Made by a program: the position numbers and the translations under genes. A DNA stretch of 38,424 nucleotides from Alloprevotella sp. (lineage in GTDB: Bacteria; Bacteroidota; Bacteroidia; Bacteroidales; Bacteroidaceae), in contig JAFUXE010000011.1 of the NCBI GenBank assembly GCA_017477205.1, positions 1 to 38,424 on the forward strand. Direction: 5' to 3'. Numbering within the stretch: position 1 is the stretch's first letter; each line of letters begins with the position of its first letter. The notes under the pieces were generated by a model. That model saw nothing but the letters and a program-made list of their open reading frames with translations. It was not told the origin of the DNA and searched no databases. Below are positions 6,994 to 16,137 of this stretch, piece by piece.

Positions 6994-9522
6994 TCAGTCG
7001 GCATTGAGAATCTTGACTTCGCGCTGCGGGAAGGGAATCTCGATATGGTTGTCGCGCAGGGTGTTGTAGATGATTTCGCGCGCGTGGCTCTTGTAGGCGG
7101 TTTTCTCGGTGACGAGAATCCACTGGATGACGAGGAGGTTCACGCTGTCAGCACCGAAGTCGTCAAAGAGGACGTCCACGCCCCGGTTGGGGTCGATGAT
7201 GTCGGCATCGTAGCGGTCCTTCGCCTGCAGCTTCATGAGCTCTTCCTTCAGGAGCGTGCGCACCTGGTCAACGTTGGTGCCATAGGCGACACCGATGGGA
7301 ATCTTGATGAGCTCGTAGGAGTGGTTGCGCGTGAGGTTCTTGAAGTTCTTCGCGAAGAGCGTGGAGTTGAGGAAGGCCATCACGCAGTCGTCGAGGGTGA
7401 TGATTTGCGTGGACTGGTAGGTGATGCTCTCCACCTTGCCCTGCACGCCGTCACACTCGATGTAGTCACCGACGCGGAGGCGACCCGCCATGAGCTGTAT
7501 GCCGTAGAAGAAGTTGTTCAGGATGTCCTTCATGGCGAAACCGATACCCGTGGCGAGACCTGCGGTGACGATGCTGATGCCGCTCTTCGGAATCTTCAGC
7601 AGGACGATGGAGATGATGATGTAGAGTCCCCAGGAGAGGATGCTGATGATGTTGTAGCCAAGCGTGAGGTTCACCTCGTTGGTGCGTACGCGACGCTCAC
7701 CCGTCTTGTCGATGAAGGCCTCAAGGCGCAGGTGGCGGTAGAAGGCTTTCGTGGCGTAGGTGATGTAGCGGAACACGAAGTAGAGAGCCGCCACGACAAC
7801 GAGCTTGAAGAGCGAGAGCTGTATGACGTCCGGCACGTCCAGGAAGGGCGTGATGAAGATGGTGATGACCGTCGCAGAGAGGTCGAAGACATCGGCCGCG
7901 AGGTATATGCTGAGCAGCACGGAGTAGGCGGCGGCGATGGGCACGAGGGCGAGGCGGATGAGGTCGAACGCCCACGTCTGCGTGATGAAGCGTCCCTTCG
8001 GTGCCTCCTCCTCAATCTTCTCGCGGGAGTAGCCTTCGCGCAGCAGGCGGCGGTAGAGGCGGCCGCGCTCGTAGTAGCCCAGGAGGGTGAAGGCCAGCGT
8101 GATGGTCTCAATGGCTGTCAGCTGGAAGAGCCACCAGATGAAGGCTTCCACGGCCATGAGCGTGTAGCCCACCCACGCGCTGATGCAGGAGACGAGCATC
8201 ACGGCGAAGCTGATCCACGTATAGAACATGTCGCTGCGCGGCACGCCGCTGGAGTGCTTGCGGATGGCACGCCACTGCCAGTAGGTGAAGCCCAGGACGA
8301 TGGGCGGGAACAGCAGGTTCACCAGCGTGTTCGGGATGAAGACGATGCGGAAGATGATGATGATGAGTCCCATCAGGACGATGGGCGTGTAGAGGCGGAA
8401 GCCGTTGCGTATCTGCTCGCTGTTCAGGCGCACCAGCAGGCTGACGAAGATGACCACCAGCAGCCAGGCGTATTCCACCAGCAGGTTCGAGGCCATGACG
8501 TAGAAGTTGTGCGTCAGGAACAGGCGCACAATCATGATGCTGATGGCAAAGATGAGCACGCCAAGGCAGATGTTCATCGGCACGCGGCGCTGCCGCATCT
8601 CCTCCGTCTGCAAGCGCTTCACGCGCCGCATGAGAATCGTGACGATGCTGATGCTCAGCACGATGGCCAGCACGAGGTAGAAGACCACAAACAGGACGTA
8701 GCCCCACACCACGTTGCCGCGCCATTCGCTGTCCACGGACTGGTATTCCTGCGAGGAGCTGTACTTGTTGTAGATGTCGCGCATGGCGAAGTTCCAGTAG
8801 CGCGGCAGCGACATGAGCATCATGAAATAGTTCGTGCCGGAGTTGCTGAAGATGCTCTGCTGCACGTCCTGATAGCGTTTCTGTGCATAGGCGTGGAGGC
8901 CGGAGAGCTGGTTGTCCAGGAACTGGTAGCTGTCCTTGTCGCTGTCTATCTGGTTGTAGAAGCGCACGAAGTTGTTTCGCAGCGCCTTTGCATAGAGCAG
9001 GCACTCCTCACGATCGGCCTGTCCCTGCTCGTCCAGCATGTAGCGTTGCAGGCTGTCGCTGCTGATGCCGATGGCGGCAGCACCCTCCTCGCCTTCCGGC
9101 ATGACGGGCTGCACCAGCGAGGGCGGCAGCATCTCCAGGGCGGCGATGAGGCTGTCGTAGCGCTCCACCTCTGCGTGCATGCGCTGGGCAATGCGGTCGT
9201 AGGGCAGGCGGTTGCGCTTGAAGTCCATGTACTGTTGCGTAGCCTCATGGCAGGCATAGGTGAGGTCGAAGACGTATTCGTCCTTCTGCGAATAGAGCAT
9301 CAGGCCTATCTGGCTGCTCTTCTGCATGATGTTCAGCATGCGCATGTGCTGCGCTTCGTTCATCATCTGGAAGCGCGCCATGTTCTGCTTCTGCTGCAAG
9401 TAGGCGGTTTTCAGTTCTACGCGAAGCACGGATAGCGACTGCGCGAGGTCGCGTTCGTTCAGGACGGCGCTGGCATGCAGTGCCATGAGAACGAAGCAGG
9501 CAAGGGTAAGGATGCGTTTCAT
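6994..9522 (-). CDS. Large multi-domain mechanosensitive channel, MscS family
   Basis: This 842-residue protein is an MscS-type mechanosensitive channel of the large class with an extended N-terminus. It starts with a signal peptide (about 1-20) and a helical periplasmic-like region to about residue 220. About ten hydrophobic helices follow between about 235 and 640. The C-terminal third carries the MscS core: pore-lining helix GLATGIGFAMKDILNNFFYG, then the beta domain GDYIECDGVQGKVESI, STQIITLDDCVMAFLNS and NHSYELIKIPIGVAYG. Such channels protect cells from hypo-osmotic shock; ligand and gating range cannot be inferred. It is a single gene on the minus strand with its own promoter (9564-9595), convergent with gldN. 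Confidence 0.92.
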   Translation of the reverse strand: MKRILTLACFVLMALHASAVLNERDLAQSLSVLRVELKTAYLQQKQNMARFQMMNEAQHMRMLNIMQKSSQIGLMLYSQKDEYVFDLTYACHEATQQYMDFKRNRLPYDRIAQRMHAEVERYDSLIAALEMLPPSLVQPVMPEGEEGAAAIGISSDSLQRYMLDEQGQADREECLLYAKALRNNFVRFYNQIDSDKDSYQFLDNQLSGLHAYAQKRYQDVQQSIFSNSGTNYFMMLMSLPRYWNFAMRDIYNKYSSSQEYQSVDSEWRGNVVWGYVLFVVFYLVLAIVLSISIVTILMRRVKRLQTEEMRQRRVPMNICLGVLIFAISIMIVRLFLTHNFYVMASNLLVEYAWLLVVIFVSLLVRLNSEQIRNGFRLYTPIVLMGLIIIIFRIVFIPNTLVNLLFPPIVLGFTYWQWRAIRKHSSGVPRSDMFYTWISFAVMLVSCISAWVGYTLMAVEAFIWWLFQLTAIETITLAFTLLGYYERGRLYRRLLREGYSREKIEEEAPKGRFITQTWAFDLIRLALVPIAAAYSVLLSIYLAADVFDLSATVITIFITPFLDVPDVIQLSLFKLVVVAALYFVFRYITYATKAFYRHLRLEAFIDKTGERRVRTNEVNLTLGYNIISILSWGLYIIISIVLLKIPKSGISIVTAGLATGIGFAMKDILNNFFYGIQLMAGRLRVGDYIECDGVQGKVESITYQSTQIITLDDCVMAFLNSTLFAKNFKNLTRNHSYELIKIPIGVAYGTNVDQVRTLLKEELMKLQAKDRYDADIIDPNRGVDVLFDDFGADSVNLLVIQWILVTEKTAYKSHAREIIYNTLRDNHIEIPFPQREVKILNAD

Positions 9523-9563
9523 TATTTTTGGTTATTTGCTTTTATCTTGTTGCAAAGGCGGCG

Positions 9564-9595
9564 CAAATGTAGCGAAAAAGGGACAGAAACGCAAA
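9564..9595 (-). promoter_or_regulatory. Promoter of the MscS-family gene
   Basis: Reading the minus strand, TTTG (9592-9595) is followed after 20 nt by TACATTTG (9564-9571), matching the Bacteroidota -33/-7 consensus. Transcription should start near 9557, giving a leader of about 35 nt. Confidence 0.75.
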
Positions 9596-9700
9596 ACCTC
9601 CGCAGCACATCGGAAAAATATCCGCAGGGGAATGATGGCATTGACGTATTTTTTCAATAACTTCGCCGCCCGGAAGCAAACCAACACATCAATAGCCAAC

Positions 9701-10147
9701 ATGGAAACAAACACGGAGAATAAAGCACCTCGCACAGAGAAGAAGCCCGCGAAGGTGCGCACGGAAAAGCAGCAGAACCTCATCGCCCTGCGCAACTGGG
9801 TGCTGTCCCTGCTGGGCATTGCCATCGTGGTGGGCATCGCATGGGTGCTGCTCGCCTCCGACGGTACCACCGAACCCGTAGAGGTGCGCCCCTACGACAT
9901 GGCGGACTCCACCGATGCCGACGTGGAGGCCACCGTTGACTGGATTGGTGTCTCCAGCGGTACGCCGCAGGCCGACACGGCAGAGCCCGAACGTCCTGCC
10001 GAAACCGCCGCCCCGAAGCAGGAGGAGACGGAGGAGGCTACCGAGGGTGAGGGCGACGAGGTCTCCGTCGAGACCATCACGCCGGCTCCCGCTCCCGCCA
10101 CGCCCGCTGCGCCTGCAGCTCCCGCCTCCACCGAGGACGCCAACTGA
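9701..10147 (+). CDS. Hypothetical single-pass membrane protein with acidic Pro/Ala-rich tail
   Basis: I do not recognise a family for this 148-residue protein. It has a basic N-terminal segment (about 1-30, many Lys/Arg), one transmembrane helix at about 32-53 (VLSLLGIAIVVGIAWVLLA), and a low-complexity acidic C-terminal part rich in Glu, Asp, Ala, Pro and Thr. By the positive-inside rule the tail would face the periplasm. I chose the ATG at 9701; upstream in-frame starts would add residues from sequence that looks intergenic. A possible -7 element TAACTTCG lies at 9658-9665 but has no good -33 box. A terminator follows at 10217. Codon use resembles the neighbouring genes. Confidence 0.72.
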   Translation: METNTENKAPRTEKKPAKVRTEKQQNLIALRNWVLSLLGIAIVVGIAWVLLASDGTTEPVEVRPYDMADSTDADVEATVDWIGVSSGTPQADTAEPERPAETAAPKQEETEEATEGEGDEVSVETITPAPAPATPAAPAAPASTEDAN

Positions 10148-10216
10148 CGAGAGTACCGCCACCCGCGCGTTTCCCTGCCGGGCACGTGTCCGCCTCGCGC
10201 GTGCGTGTATATATAA

Positions 10217-10258
10217 ATAAGGAGTCCCTCCGATTGGAGGGGCTCCTTATGGTTTTTA
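10217..10258 (+). terminator. Bidirectional terminator between the hypothetical gene and fumarase
   Basis: A 15-bp stem (10217-10231 with 10236-10250, one G-T pair) with a GATT loop is followed by GGTTTTTA. The opposite strand also ends in a T/A-rich run, so it probably ends both convergent transcripts. Confidence 0.88.
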
Positions 10259-10262
10259 TTCT

Positions 10263-11906
10263 TTACAGTCCGAGGCCTTTGAAGAAATCGTTGCCCTTGT
10301 CGTCCACGAGGATGAAGGCGGGGAAGTCCTCGACTTCAATCTTCCAGACGGCTTCCATGCCGAGCTCGGGATATTCCACGCACTCGATGCTCTTGATGCT
10401 CTGATAGGAGAGCACGGCTGCGGGGCCGCCGATGCTGCCGAGGTAGAAGCCGCCGTACTTCTTGCAGGCGTCCGTCACCTGCTGCGTGCGGTTGCCCTTG
10501 GCAATCATGAGCAGCGAGCCGCCTTTCGACTGGAAGAGGTCCACGTAGGGATCCATGCGGTTGGCCGTCGTGGGACCCATCGAGCCGCAGGGCATGCCTG
10601 CGGGCGTCTTGGCCGGTCCGGCGTAGAGCACGGGGTGGTCTTTCAGGTACTGCGGGATGTCCTCGCCGCGGTCCAGGCGTTCCTTGATCTTGGCGTGGGC
10701 GATGTCGCGCGCCACGATGATGGTGCCGTTCAGGGAGAGGCGCGTGGAGACGGGATACTGCGTCAGCTGTGCCAGCACCTCCTTCATCGGGCGGTTCAGG
10801 TCCACGCGGACGCCGCCGCCTTCGCCTGCCTCGCGCATGCTTTCGGGAATGAGCTCCGTGGGACGGTCGTCGAGCTTTTCAATCCAGATGCCGTCCTTGT
10901 TGATTTTGCACTTGATGTTGCGGTCAGCGGAGCAGCTGACGCCCAGGCCTACGGGACATGATGCGCCGTGGCGCGGCAGGCGGACGACGCGGATGTCGTG
11001 GGCGAAGTACTTGCCGCCGAACTGTGCGCCCAGGCCAATCTTGCAGGCCTCTTCGTAGAGGCGCTCCTCCAGTGCCACGTCGCGGAAGGCGCGGCCCGTC
11101 TCGTCGCCCGTCGTGGGCAGGGAGTCGTAGTACTTCGTGGAGGCGAGCTTCACGGTGAGGAGGTTCTTCTCCGCCGATGTGCCGCCGATGACGAAGGCGA
11201 TGTGGTAGGGCGGGCAGGCCGCCGTGCCGAGGCTCTTCATCTTCGAGACGAGGAAGGGCACCAGCGTCTGCGGGTTCAGGATGGCCTTCGTCTCCTGGTA
11301 GAGGTACGTCTTGTTGGCGGAGCCGCCGCCCTTGATGACGCAGAGGAACTTGTACTCCATGCCTTCGGTGGCCTCGATGTCAATCTGTGCGGGCAGGTTG
11401 CAGCGCGTGTTCACCTCGTCGTACATGTTGAGCGGGGCGTTCTGCGAATAGCGCAGGTTCTCCTCCGTGTAGGTCTCATAGACGCCGCGCGAGATGGCTT
11501 CCTCGTCGCAGTGGTAGCCCTTGTCGTCGGGCGCGGTCCACACCTGCTGTCCCTTCTCGCCGTGGATGATGGCCGTACCCGTGTCCTGGCAGAAGGGGAG
11601 CTGTCCCTTCGCGGCCACCTCCGCGTTGCGCAGGAAGGTGAGGGCTACGTACTTGTCGTTCTCCGAAGCTTCGGGGTCGGAGAGAATCTTCGCCACCTGC
11701 TCGTTGTGGGCGCGGCGCAGGAGGAAGGCCACGTCGCGGAAGGCCTGTCGCGTCATCTTCTTCAGACCCTCGCGCTCCACCTTCAGGATGGGGTGCCCCT
11801 CAAACTCGCCGAGGGAGACGTGCTCCTTCGTCAGCAGATAATACTCCGTGGTGTCCGGGCCGAGCTGGAACATCGGCGCGTACTTGAATTCAGGATTTTG
11901 TGCCAT
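10263..11906 (-). CDS. fumA: Class I fumarate hydratase, [4Fe-4S] type
   Basis: This 547-residue enzyme is an oxygen-sensitive class I fumarase that interconverts fumarate and malate in the cytoplasm, in the reductive branch from oxaloacetate to succinate used by anaerobic Bacteroidales. N- and C-terminal fumarase domains are fused, as in E. coli FumA/FumB. Candidate cluster cysteines lie in [10 protein letters not shown] (about residue 105), GTAACPPYH (about 228) and GASCPVGLG (about 317), matching the spacing of the three FumA ligands. [13 protein letters not shown] and [15 protein letters not shown] are also typical. It is a single gene with a very good promoter at 11942-11973 and shares a terminator with the convergent gene. 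Confidence 0.95.
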   Translation of the reverse strand: MAQNPEFKYAPMFQLGPDTTEYYLLTKEHVSLGEFEGHPILKVEREGLKKMTRQAFRDVAFLLRRAHNEQVAKILSDPEASENDKYVALTFLRNAEVAAKGQLPFCQDTGTAIIHGEKGQQVWTAPDDKGYHCDEEAISRGVYETYTEENLRYSQNAPLNMYDEVNTRCNLPAQIDIEATEGMEYKFLCVIKGGGSANKTYLYQETKAILNPQTLVPFLVSKMKSLGTAACPPYHIAFVIGGTSAEKNLLTVKLASTKYYDSLPTTGDETGRAFRDVALEERLYEEACKIGLGAQFGGKYFAHDIRVVRLPRHGASCPVGLGVSCSADRNIKCKINKDGIWIEKLDDRPTELIPESMREAGEGGGVRVDLNRPMKEVLAQLTQYPVSTRLSLNGTIIVARDIAHAKIKERLDRGEDIPQYLKDHPVLYAGPAKTPAGMPCGSMGPTTANRMDPYVDLFQSKGGSLLMIAKGNRTQQVTDACKKYGGFYLGSIGGPAAVLSYQSIKSIECVEYPELGMEAVWKIEVEDFPAFILVDDKGNDFFKGLGL

Positions 11907-11919
11907 AGTGGTTATTTAG

Positions 11920-11932
11920 TAATTGTTATGTT
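11920..11932 (-). promoter_or_regulatory. 13-nt leader element shared with the PFOR gene
   Basis: TAATTGTTATGTT (plus strand) lies in the fumarase 5' leader, starting about 3 nt after the predicted transcription start. The identical 13-mer is in the PFOR leader at 16076-16088 in the same orientation relative to its gene. Function unknown. Confidence 0.4.
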
Positions 11933-11941
11933 TACGTGGCA

Positions 11942-11973
11942 CAAAAGTAAGCATTAAATCCCATACTCCCAAA
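11942..11973 (-). promoter_or_regulatory. Fumarase promoter
   Basis: On the minus strand TTTG (11970-11973), a 20-nt spacer and TACTTTTG (11942-11949) match the Bacteroidota consensus exactly. The predicted start is near 11935, about 30 nt before the ATG. Confidence 0.8.
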
Positions 11974-12085
11974 CCGCCGCCGCACATCTTCGCCGCGGAC
12001 TCTCCCGGCACTCCCTTCCTCGTTTCCCGTTAGCGGTGCCCCGCAACGGGGCTCTCGGATGAAGTCCCTCCTGACGGAACCACTC

Positions 12086-12228
12086 GTTCCAAGGCGCGGA
12101 ACTCTTCGTTCCAAGGCGTGGAACTGCTCGTTCCAAGGCGCGGAACTGCTCGTTCCAAGGCGCGGAACTGCTCGTTCCAAGGCGTGGAACTGCTCGTTCC
12201 AAGGCGTGGAACAGGCCGTTCCAAAGGT
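12086..12228. repeat. 22-bp tandem repeat with GTTCC/GGAAC dyads
   Basis: Seven copies of a 22-bp unit start at 12086, 12108, 12130, 12152, 12174, 12196 and 12218. Each has GTTCC, a 7-nt spacer AAGGCGY, GGAAC, then usually TGCTC. Every unit can form a GTTCC/GGAAC hairpin, and neighbouring units can pair GGAAC-TGCTC-GTTCC. Copies 2-5 differ only by C or T at one position. The array lies in the 480-bp gene-free stretch between the fumarase promoter and the PFOR terminator. The rest of that stretch contains a small GCCCCG/CGGGGC hairpin (12038-12052) and nothing else I can name. Confidence 0.92.
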
Positions 12229-12315
12229 CGGGAAAATCTTGGAACTCGCTTTTCGCAGTCTTTCAATCAGTTATCCTTTCCCCGCGCAAAGCCGTTTCCT
12301 TCCCTCCCAAAGCAC

Positions 12316-12355
12316 AAAAACAGGGCGCAACCCCCAGAATGGGAATTGCGCCCTG
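12316..12355 (-). terminator. Terminator of the PFOR gene
   Basis: CAGGGCGCAA (12321-12330) pairs perfectly with TTGCGCCCTG (12346-12355). Read on the minus strand, the stem is followed by TTTTTG. It lies 31 nt after the PFOR stop. Confidence 0.88.
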
Positions 12356-12386
12356 CGCGCGTATATATATTTATTGTATGCCGGGC

Positions 12387-15300
12387 TTAGAGGCTCCAGT
12401 CCTCCTGCGTCTTGCGGACGTAGCTCTTGTAGCGCTGCTGCGCGGCGTGCTTCGTGGCGGCGTAGAGTTCGCCGGCCTGGTCGGCGCCGAGGGCTTTCTT
12501 CAGGGAGAGGAAGCGCACTTCGCCGTCCAGGTAGTCCTGGAACTTGTCCCACTGCGGCTCCTTCGAGTCGAGCGTGAAGGGGTTCTTGCCCTCGTCGGCC
12601 AGCGCGGGATTGTAGCGCCAGAGGTGCCAGTAGCCGCAGTCAACGGCGCGGCCTTCCTCGGCCTGCGAGCGTCCCATGCCGCCCTTGATCTTCAGGCCGT
12701 GGTTGATGCACGGAGCGTAGGCGATGATGAGGCTGGGACCGTGCCATGCCTCGGCCTCGCGGATGGCCTTCAGGCACTGTGCCTGGTCGGCGCCCATGGC
12801 AACCTGAGCCACATAGACGTAGCCGTAGGTGGTCTGCATGAGGCCGAGGTCCTTCTTCGTGACGCGCTTGCCGGCGGCAGCGAACTGCGCGATGGCAGCG
12901 ATAGGCGTGGCCTTCGAGGCCTGGCCGCCCGTGTTGGAGTAAACCTCTGTGTCGAGCACGAGGATGTTCACGTCCTCACCGCTGGCCAGCACGTGGTCCA
13001 GACCGCCGTAGCCGATGTCGTAGGAGGCACCGTCGCCACCGATGATCCACTGGCTGCGCTTCGTCAGGAAGTGCTCCAGTTCCTTGAGCTGCTGGCATAC
13101 GGGGCAACCTGCGGCTGCGCTCTCGTCAATGAAGGGGATGAGCTTCTCGGCAGCAGCACGGCTGGCCTCAGCGTCGTCCTGAGCGGCAATCCACTCCTTG
13201 GCGGCTTCCTTGTAGCCTTCGGGCTTGTCGGCGGCAATCATCTGTTCGAGGAGAGCCTGGATGCGGCGGCGCATCTTCTTATTGGCAAGCACCATGCCGA
13301 GGCCGAATTCGCAGAAGTCCTCGAAGAGGCTGTTTGCCCATGCGGGACCCTGGCCCTTCTCGTTCTTCGTGTAGGGCGTGGAGGGGATGGAGCCGGAGTA
13401 GATGGAGGAGCAGCCCGTGGCGTTGGCAATCATCTGACGGTCGCCGAAGAGCTGGCTGACGAGCTTCACGTAGGGCGTCTCGCCGCAACCGGAGCAGGCG
13501 CCGCTGAACTCGAAGAGCGGCGTTGCGAACTGCGAGTTCTTCGGGTTGGCCTTCACATCCACGAGGTGCTGCTTCGTGGTGACGTTCTTCACGCAGTAGT
13601 CCCAGTTCTCAGCCTCAGCGAGCTGGCTGTCGAGGGCCACCATCTTGAGGGCCTTCTCCGTGACGAGCTTGCCGTCGGCATCGCGCATGGGCTTGCCGTC
13701 CTCGCCCTTGACGGGAGCACCCGGGCAGACGTCAACGCAGTTGCCGCAACCGAGGCAGTCGAGCACGTCGACCTGCTGTACGAAGTGCATGCCCTTCATG
13801 GCGGCGGGAGCTTTCATCTCGCGCGTCACGCCCTTGAAGCCTGCCTTCTCCTCGTCGGTGAGGACGAAGGGACGGATGGCAGCGTGCGGGCAGACGAAGG
13901 CGCACTTGTTACATTCGATACAGAACTCGCTCTTCCAAACGGGAACGAAGGGAGCCACGCCGCGCTTCTCGTAAGCGGCCGTGCCCTGTTCCCATGTGCC
14001 GTCAACGCTGCACATGAAGTCGCTGACCTTGAGCTTGTCGCCCTGCTGTGCGTTGATGGGGCGCACGAGGTTGGAGACGAAGGCGGGCTCGTCGCGCAGC
14101 ACCTTCTCGTCGGCAGGCAGGTTTGCCCAGGCGGGGTCAACGTCGAGCTTCTTGTATTCGCCACCGCGATCCACGGCAGCATAGTTCATGTTCACGACGT
14201 CCTCGCCCTTCTTGCCGTAGGACTTCACGATGAACTTCTTCATCTGCTCCACGGCGAGGTCAACGGGGATGACTTCCGTGATGCGGAAGAAGGCGCTCTG
14301 GAGAATCGTGTTCGTGCGGTTGCCGAGGCCGATTTCCTGTGCAATCTTCGTGGCGTTGATGGTATAGACGGTGATGTTGTGCTCAGCAAAGTAGCGCTTC
14401 ACGTCGTTGGGCAGGAAGTCAACGAGCTCCTGGCCGTCGTGGATGGTGTTGAGCAGGAACGTGCCGTTGTCGCGCAGGCCTTCGAGGACATTGTACATGC
14501 GGAGATATGCCTGCACGTGACAGGCCACGAAGTTAGGCGTCTTAATCTGATAGGTGGAGCGGATGGGCGTGTCGCCGAAGCGCAGGTGGGAGCAGGTGAA
14601 GCCGCCGGACTTCTTCGAGTCGTAGGAGAAGTATGCCTGGCAGTACTTGTCGGTGTTGTCGCCGATAATCTTCACGCTGTTCTTGTTGGCACCCACCGTG
14701 CCGTCGGCACCGAGGCCGTAGAACTTGGCCTCGAAGATGCCTTCGCCGCCCAGTGCCTGTTCCTTTTCGAGGGGCAGGCTCTCGAACGTCACGTCATCCA
14801 CGATGCCGAGGCTGAAGTGGTTCTTCGGCTCGGGCAGGGCGAGGTTGTCATAGACGCTGATAATCATTGTGGGCGTGGTGTCGCAGGAGCCGAGGCCGTA
14901 GCGGCCGCCGACGATGAGCGGACGTTCTGCCACGTCGTAGAAGGCTTCCTTCACGTCGAGGTAGAGGGGTTCGCCCTTGGCACCGGGCTCCTTCGTGCGG
15001 TCGAGGACGGCGATGCGCTTGCACGTCTTGGGCACGGCGGCCAGCAGGTGCTTTGCGCTGAAGGGGCGATAGAGGTGCACGCTGATCATGCCGACCTTGC
15101 GGCCCTGCTTGAGGAGGTGGTCGATGGCTTCGCGGCCGGCTTCGGTCACGCTACCCATAGCGATGATAACGTCCGTGGCATCCTCAGCGCCGTAGTAGCT
15201 GAAGAGCTTGTACTCACGACCCGTAATCTTGCTGACGGCCTCCATGTACTTCTCAACGATGCCGGGGATGGCGTCGTAGTACTTGTTGCAGGCCTCGCGG

Positions 15301-15983
15301 TGGGCGAAGAACGTCTCGGGGTTCTCGGCCATGCCGCGTGCCACGGGATTCTCCGGCGTGAGGGCGGCGGCGCGGAAGGCAGCCAGGCCCTTCTGGTCAA
15401 CAAGCGGACGGAGGTCTTCCATGTCCATCTCCTCAATCTTCTGGTACTCGTGACTGGTGCGGAAGCCGTCGAAGAAGTTGATGAACGGCACGCGTCCCTC
15501 GATGGTGGCGAGGTGGGCGACGGCGCTGAGGTCCATCACTTCCTGCACGCTGCCTTCAGCCAGCATGGCGAAGCCCGTCTGGCGGCAGGCCATCACGTCG
15601 CTGTGGTCGCCGAAGATGCAGAGGCTGTGCGTAGCCAGCGTGCGGGCACTAACGTGGAAAACGCAGGGAAGGAGTTCACCTGCAATCTTGTACATGTTGG
15701 GAATCATCAGCAGCAAGCCCTGCGAGGCCGTAAACGTGCTGGTGAGGGCACCTGCCTGCAGCGAGCCGTGCACGGCACCTGCGGCGCCGCCTTCCGACTG
15801 CATTTCCTGTACGTGTACTGTGTCGCCGAAGAGGTTCTTACGGCCCTGGGCTGCCCATTCGTCCACGTGTTCAGCCATGGGGCTGGACGGCGTGATGGGG
15901 TAGATGGCGGCAACTTCGCTGAACATATACGCGATATGCGCAGCAGCCTGGTTGCCGTCCATCGTCACAAATTTCTTTGCCAT
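12387..15983 (-). CDS. nifJ: Pyruvate:ferredoxin (flavodoxin) oxidoreductase
   Basis: This 1198-residue single-chain enzyme oxidises pyruvate with CoA to acetyl-CoA and CO2 and passes electrons to ferredoxin or flavodoxin; it is cytoplasmic, oxygen-sensitive and central to anaerobic metabolism. The full domain order is present. The N-terminal pyrimidine-binding domain has YPITPSSPMAE (28-38). Two [4Fe-4S] motifs follow, CIECNKCAFVCP (about 686) and CLGCGNCVDVCPG (about 741). Then come a further cluster region CSGCGETPY (about 829) and the thiamine-diphosphate motif GDGASYDIGYGG...NTGGQASKATP (from about 981). Length matches the homodimeric family. It is monocistronic with its own terminator. 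A long stop-free frame on the other strand is a codon-use artefact. Confidence 0.97.
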   Translation of the reverse strand: MAKKFVTMDGNQAAAHIAYMFSEVAAIYPITPSSPMAEHVDEWAAQGRKNLFGDTVHVQEMQSEGGAAGAVHGSLQAGALTSTFTASQGLLLMIPNMYKIAGELLPCVFHVSARTLATHSLCIFGDHSDVMACRQTGFAMLAEGSVQEVMDLSAVAHLATIEGRVPFINFFDGFRTSHEYQKIEEMDMEDLRPLVDQKGLAAFRAAALTPENPVARGMAENPETFFAHREACNKYYDAIPGIVEKYMEAVSKITGREYKLFSYYGAEDATDVIIAMGSVTEAGREAIDHLLKQGRKVGMISVHLYRPFSAKHLLAAVPKTCKRIAVLDRTKEPGAKGEPLYLDVKEAFYDVAERPLIVGGRYGLGSCDTTPTMIISVYDNLALPEPKNHFSLGIVDDVTFESLPLEKEQALGGEGIFEAKFYGLGADGTVGANKNSVKIIGDNTDKYCQAYFSYDSKKSGGFTCSHLRFGDTPIRSTYQIKTPNFVACHVQAYLRMYNVLEGLRDNGTFLLNTIHDGQELVDFLPNDVKRYFAEHNITVYTINATKIAQEIGLGNRTNTILQSAFFRITEVIPVDLAVEQMKKFIVKSYGKKGEDVVNMNYAAVDRGGEYKKLDVDPAWANLPADEKVLRDEPAFVSNLVRPINAQQGDKLKVSDFMCSVDGTWEQGTAAYEKRGVAPFVPVWKSEFCIECNKCAFVCPHAAIRPFVLTDEEKAGFKGVTREMKAPAAMKGMHFVQQVDVLDCLGCGNCVDVCPGAPVKGEDGKPMRDADGKLVTEKALKMVALDSQLAEAENWDYCVKNVTTKQHLVDVKANPKNSQFATPLFEFSGACSGCGETPYVKLVSQLFGDRQMIANATGCSSIYSGSIPSTPYTKNEKGQGPAWANSLFEDFCEFGLGMVLANKKMRRRIQALLEQMIAADKPEGYKEAAKEWIAAQDDAEASRAAAEKLIPFIDESAAAGCPVCQQLKELEHFLTKRSQWIIGGDGASYDIGYGGLDHVLASGEDVNILVLDTEVYSNTGGQASKATPIAAIAQFAAAGKRVTKKDLGLMQTTYGYVYVAQVAMGADQAQCLKAIREAEAWHGPSLIIAYAPCINHGLKIKGGMGRSQAEEGRAVDCGYWHLWRYNPALADEGKNPFTLDSKEPQWDKFQDYLDGEVRFLSLKKALGADQAGELYAATKHAAQQRYKSYVRKTQEDWSL

Positions 15984-16075
15984 AATGAAGAGTGCGTTTC
16001 ACGAATCACACAGATTGACGAATCATAACTCTCGCGAATTATTCCTCATGCCACCGTGCTTTCGTGCTTTCTTGT

Positions 16076-16088
16076 TAATTGTTATGTT
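16076..16088 (-). promoter_or_regulatory. 13-nt leader element shared with fumarase
   Basis: TAATTGTTATGTT (plus strand) matches 11920-11932 exactly. A weak -7-like TATTTTTA on the minus strand (16105-16112) would place it about 10 nt into the PFOR transcript. No convincing -33 box is visible. Confidence 0.35.
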
Positions 16089-16137
16089 GATTAGAGTTGT
16101 TTGCTAAAAATACGTGTAATCCGGGAATTTCGAGAAA

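Noticed and set aside
6952..9435. An 827-codon open frame on the plus strand opposite the MscS gene
   Set aside because: Same codon-bias artefact; the predicted protein is mostly Glu/Asp/Val/His without domain signals, whereas the minus strand is a clear channel.
9658..9665. Promoter of the small hypothetical gene at 9701
   Set aside because: TAACTTCG resembles a -7 box, but nothing matches TTTG at the right distance.
12086..12228. Cluster of parS sites, suggested by GTTCC...GGAAC palindromes and a parAB locus elsewhere in the window
   Set aside because: Known parS sites have a 4-bp ACGT-type centre between the arms; here the spacer is 7 nt (AAGGCGY) and the array is more than 11 kb from parAB.
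12339..16028. A 1229-codon open frame on the plus strand opposite the PFOR gene
   Set aside because: The minus strand encodes an unmistakable PFOR. High GC at third codon positions removes stops from the antisense frame, and the translation has no recognisable motifs.
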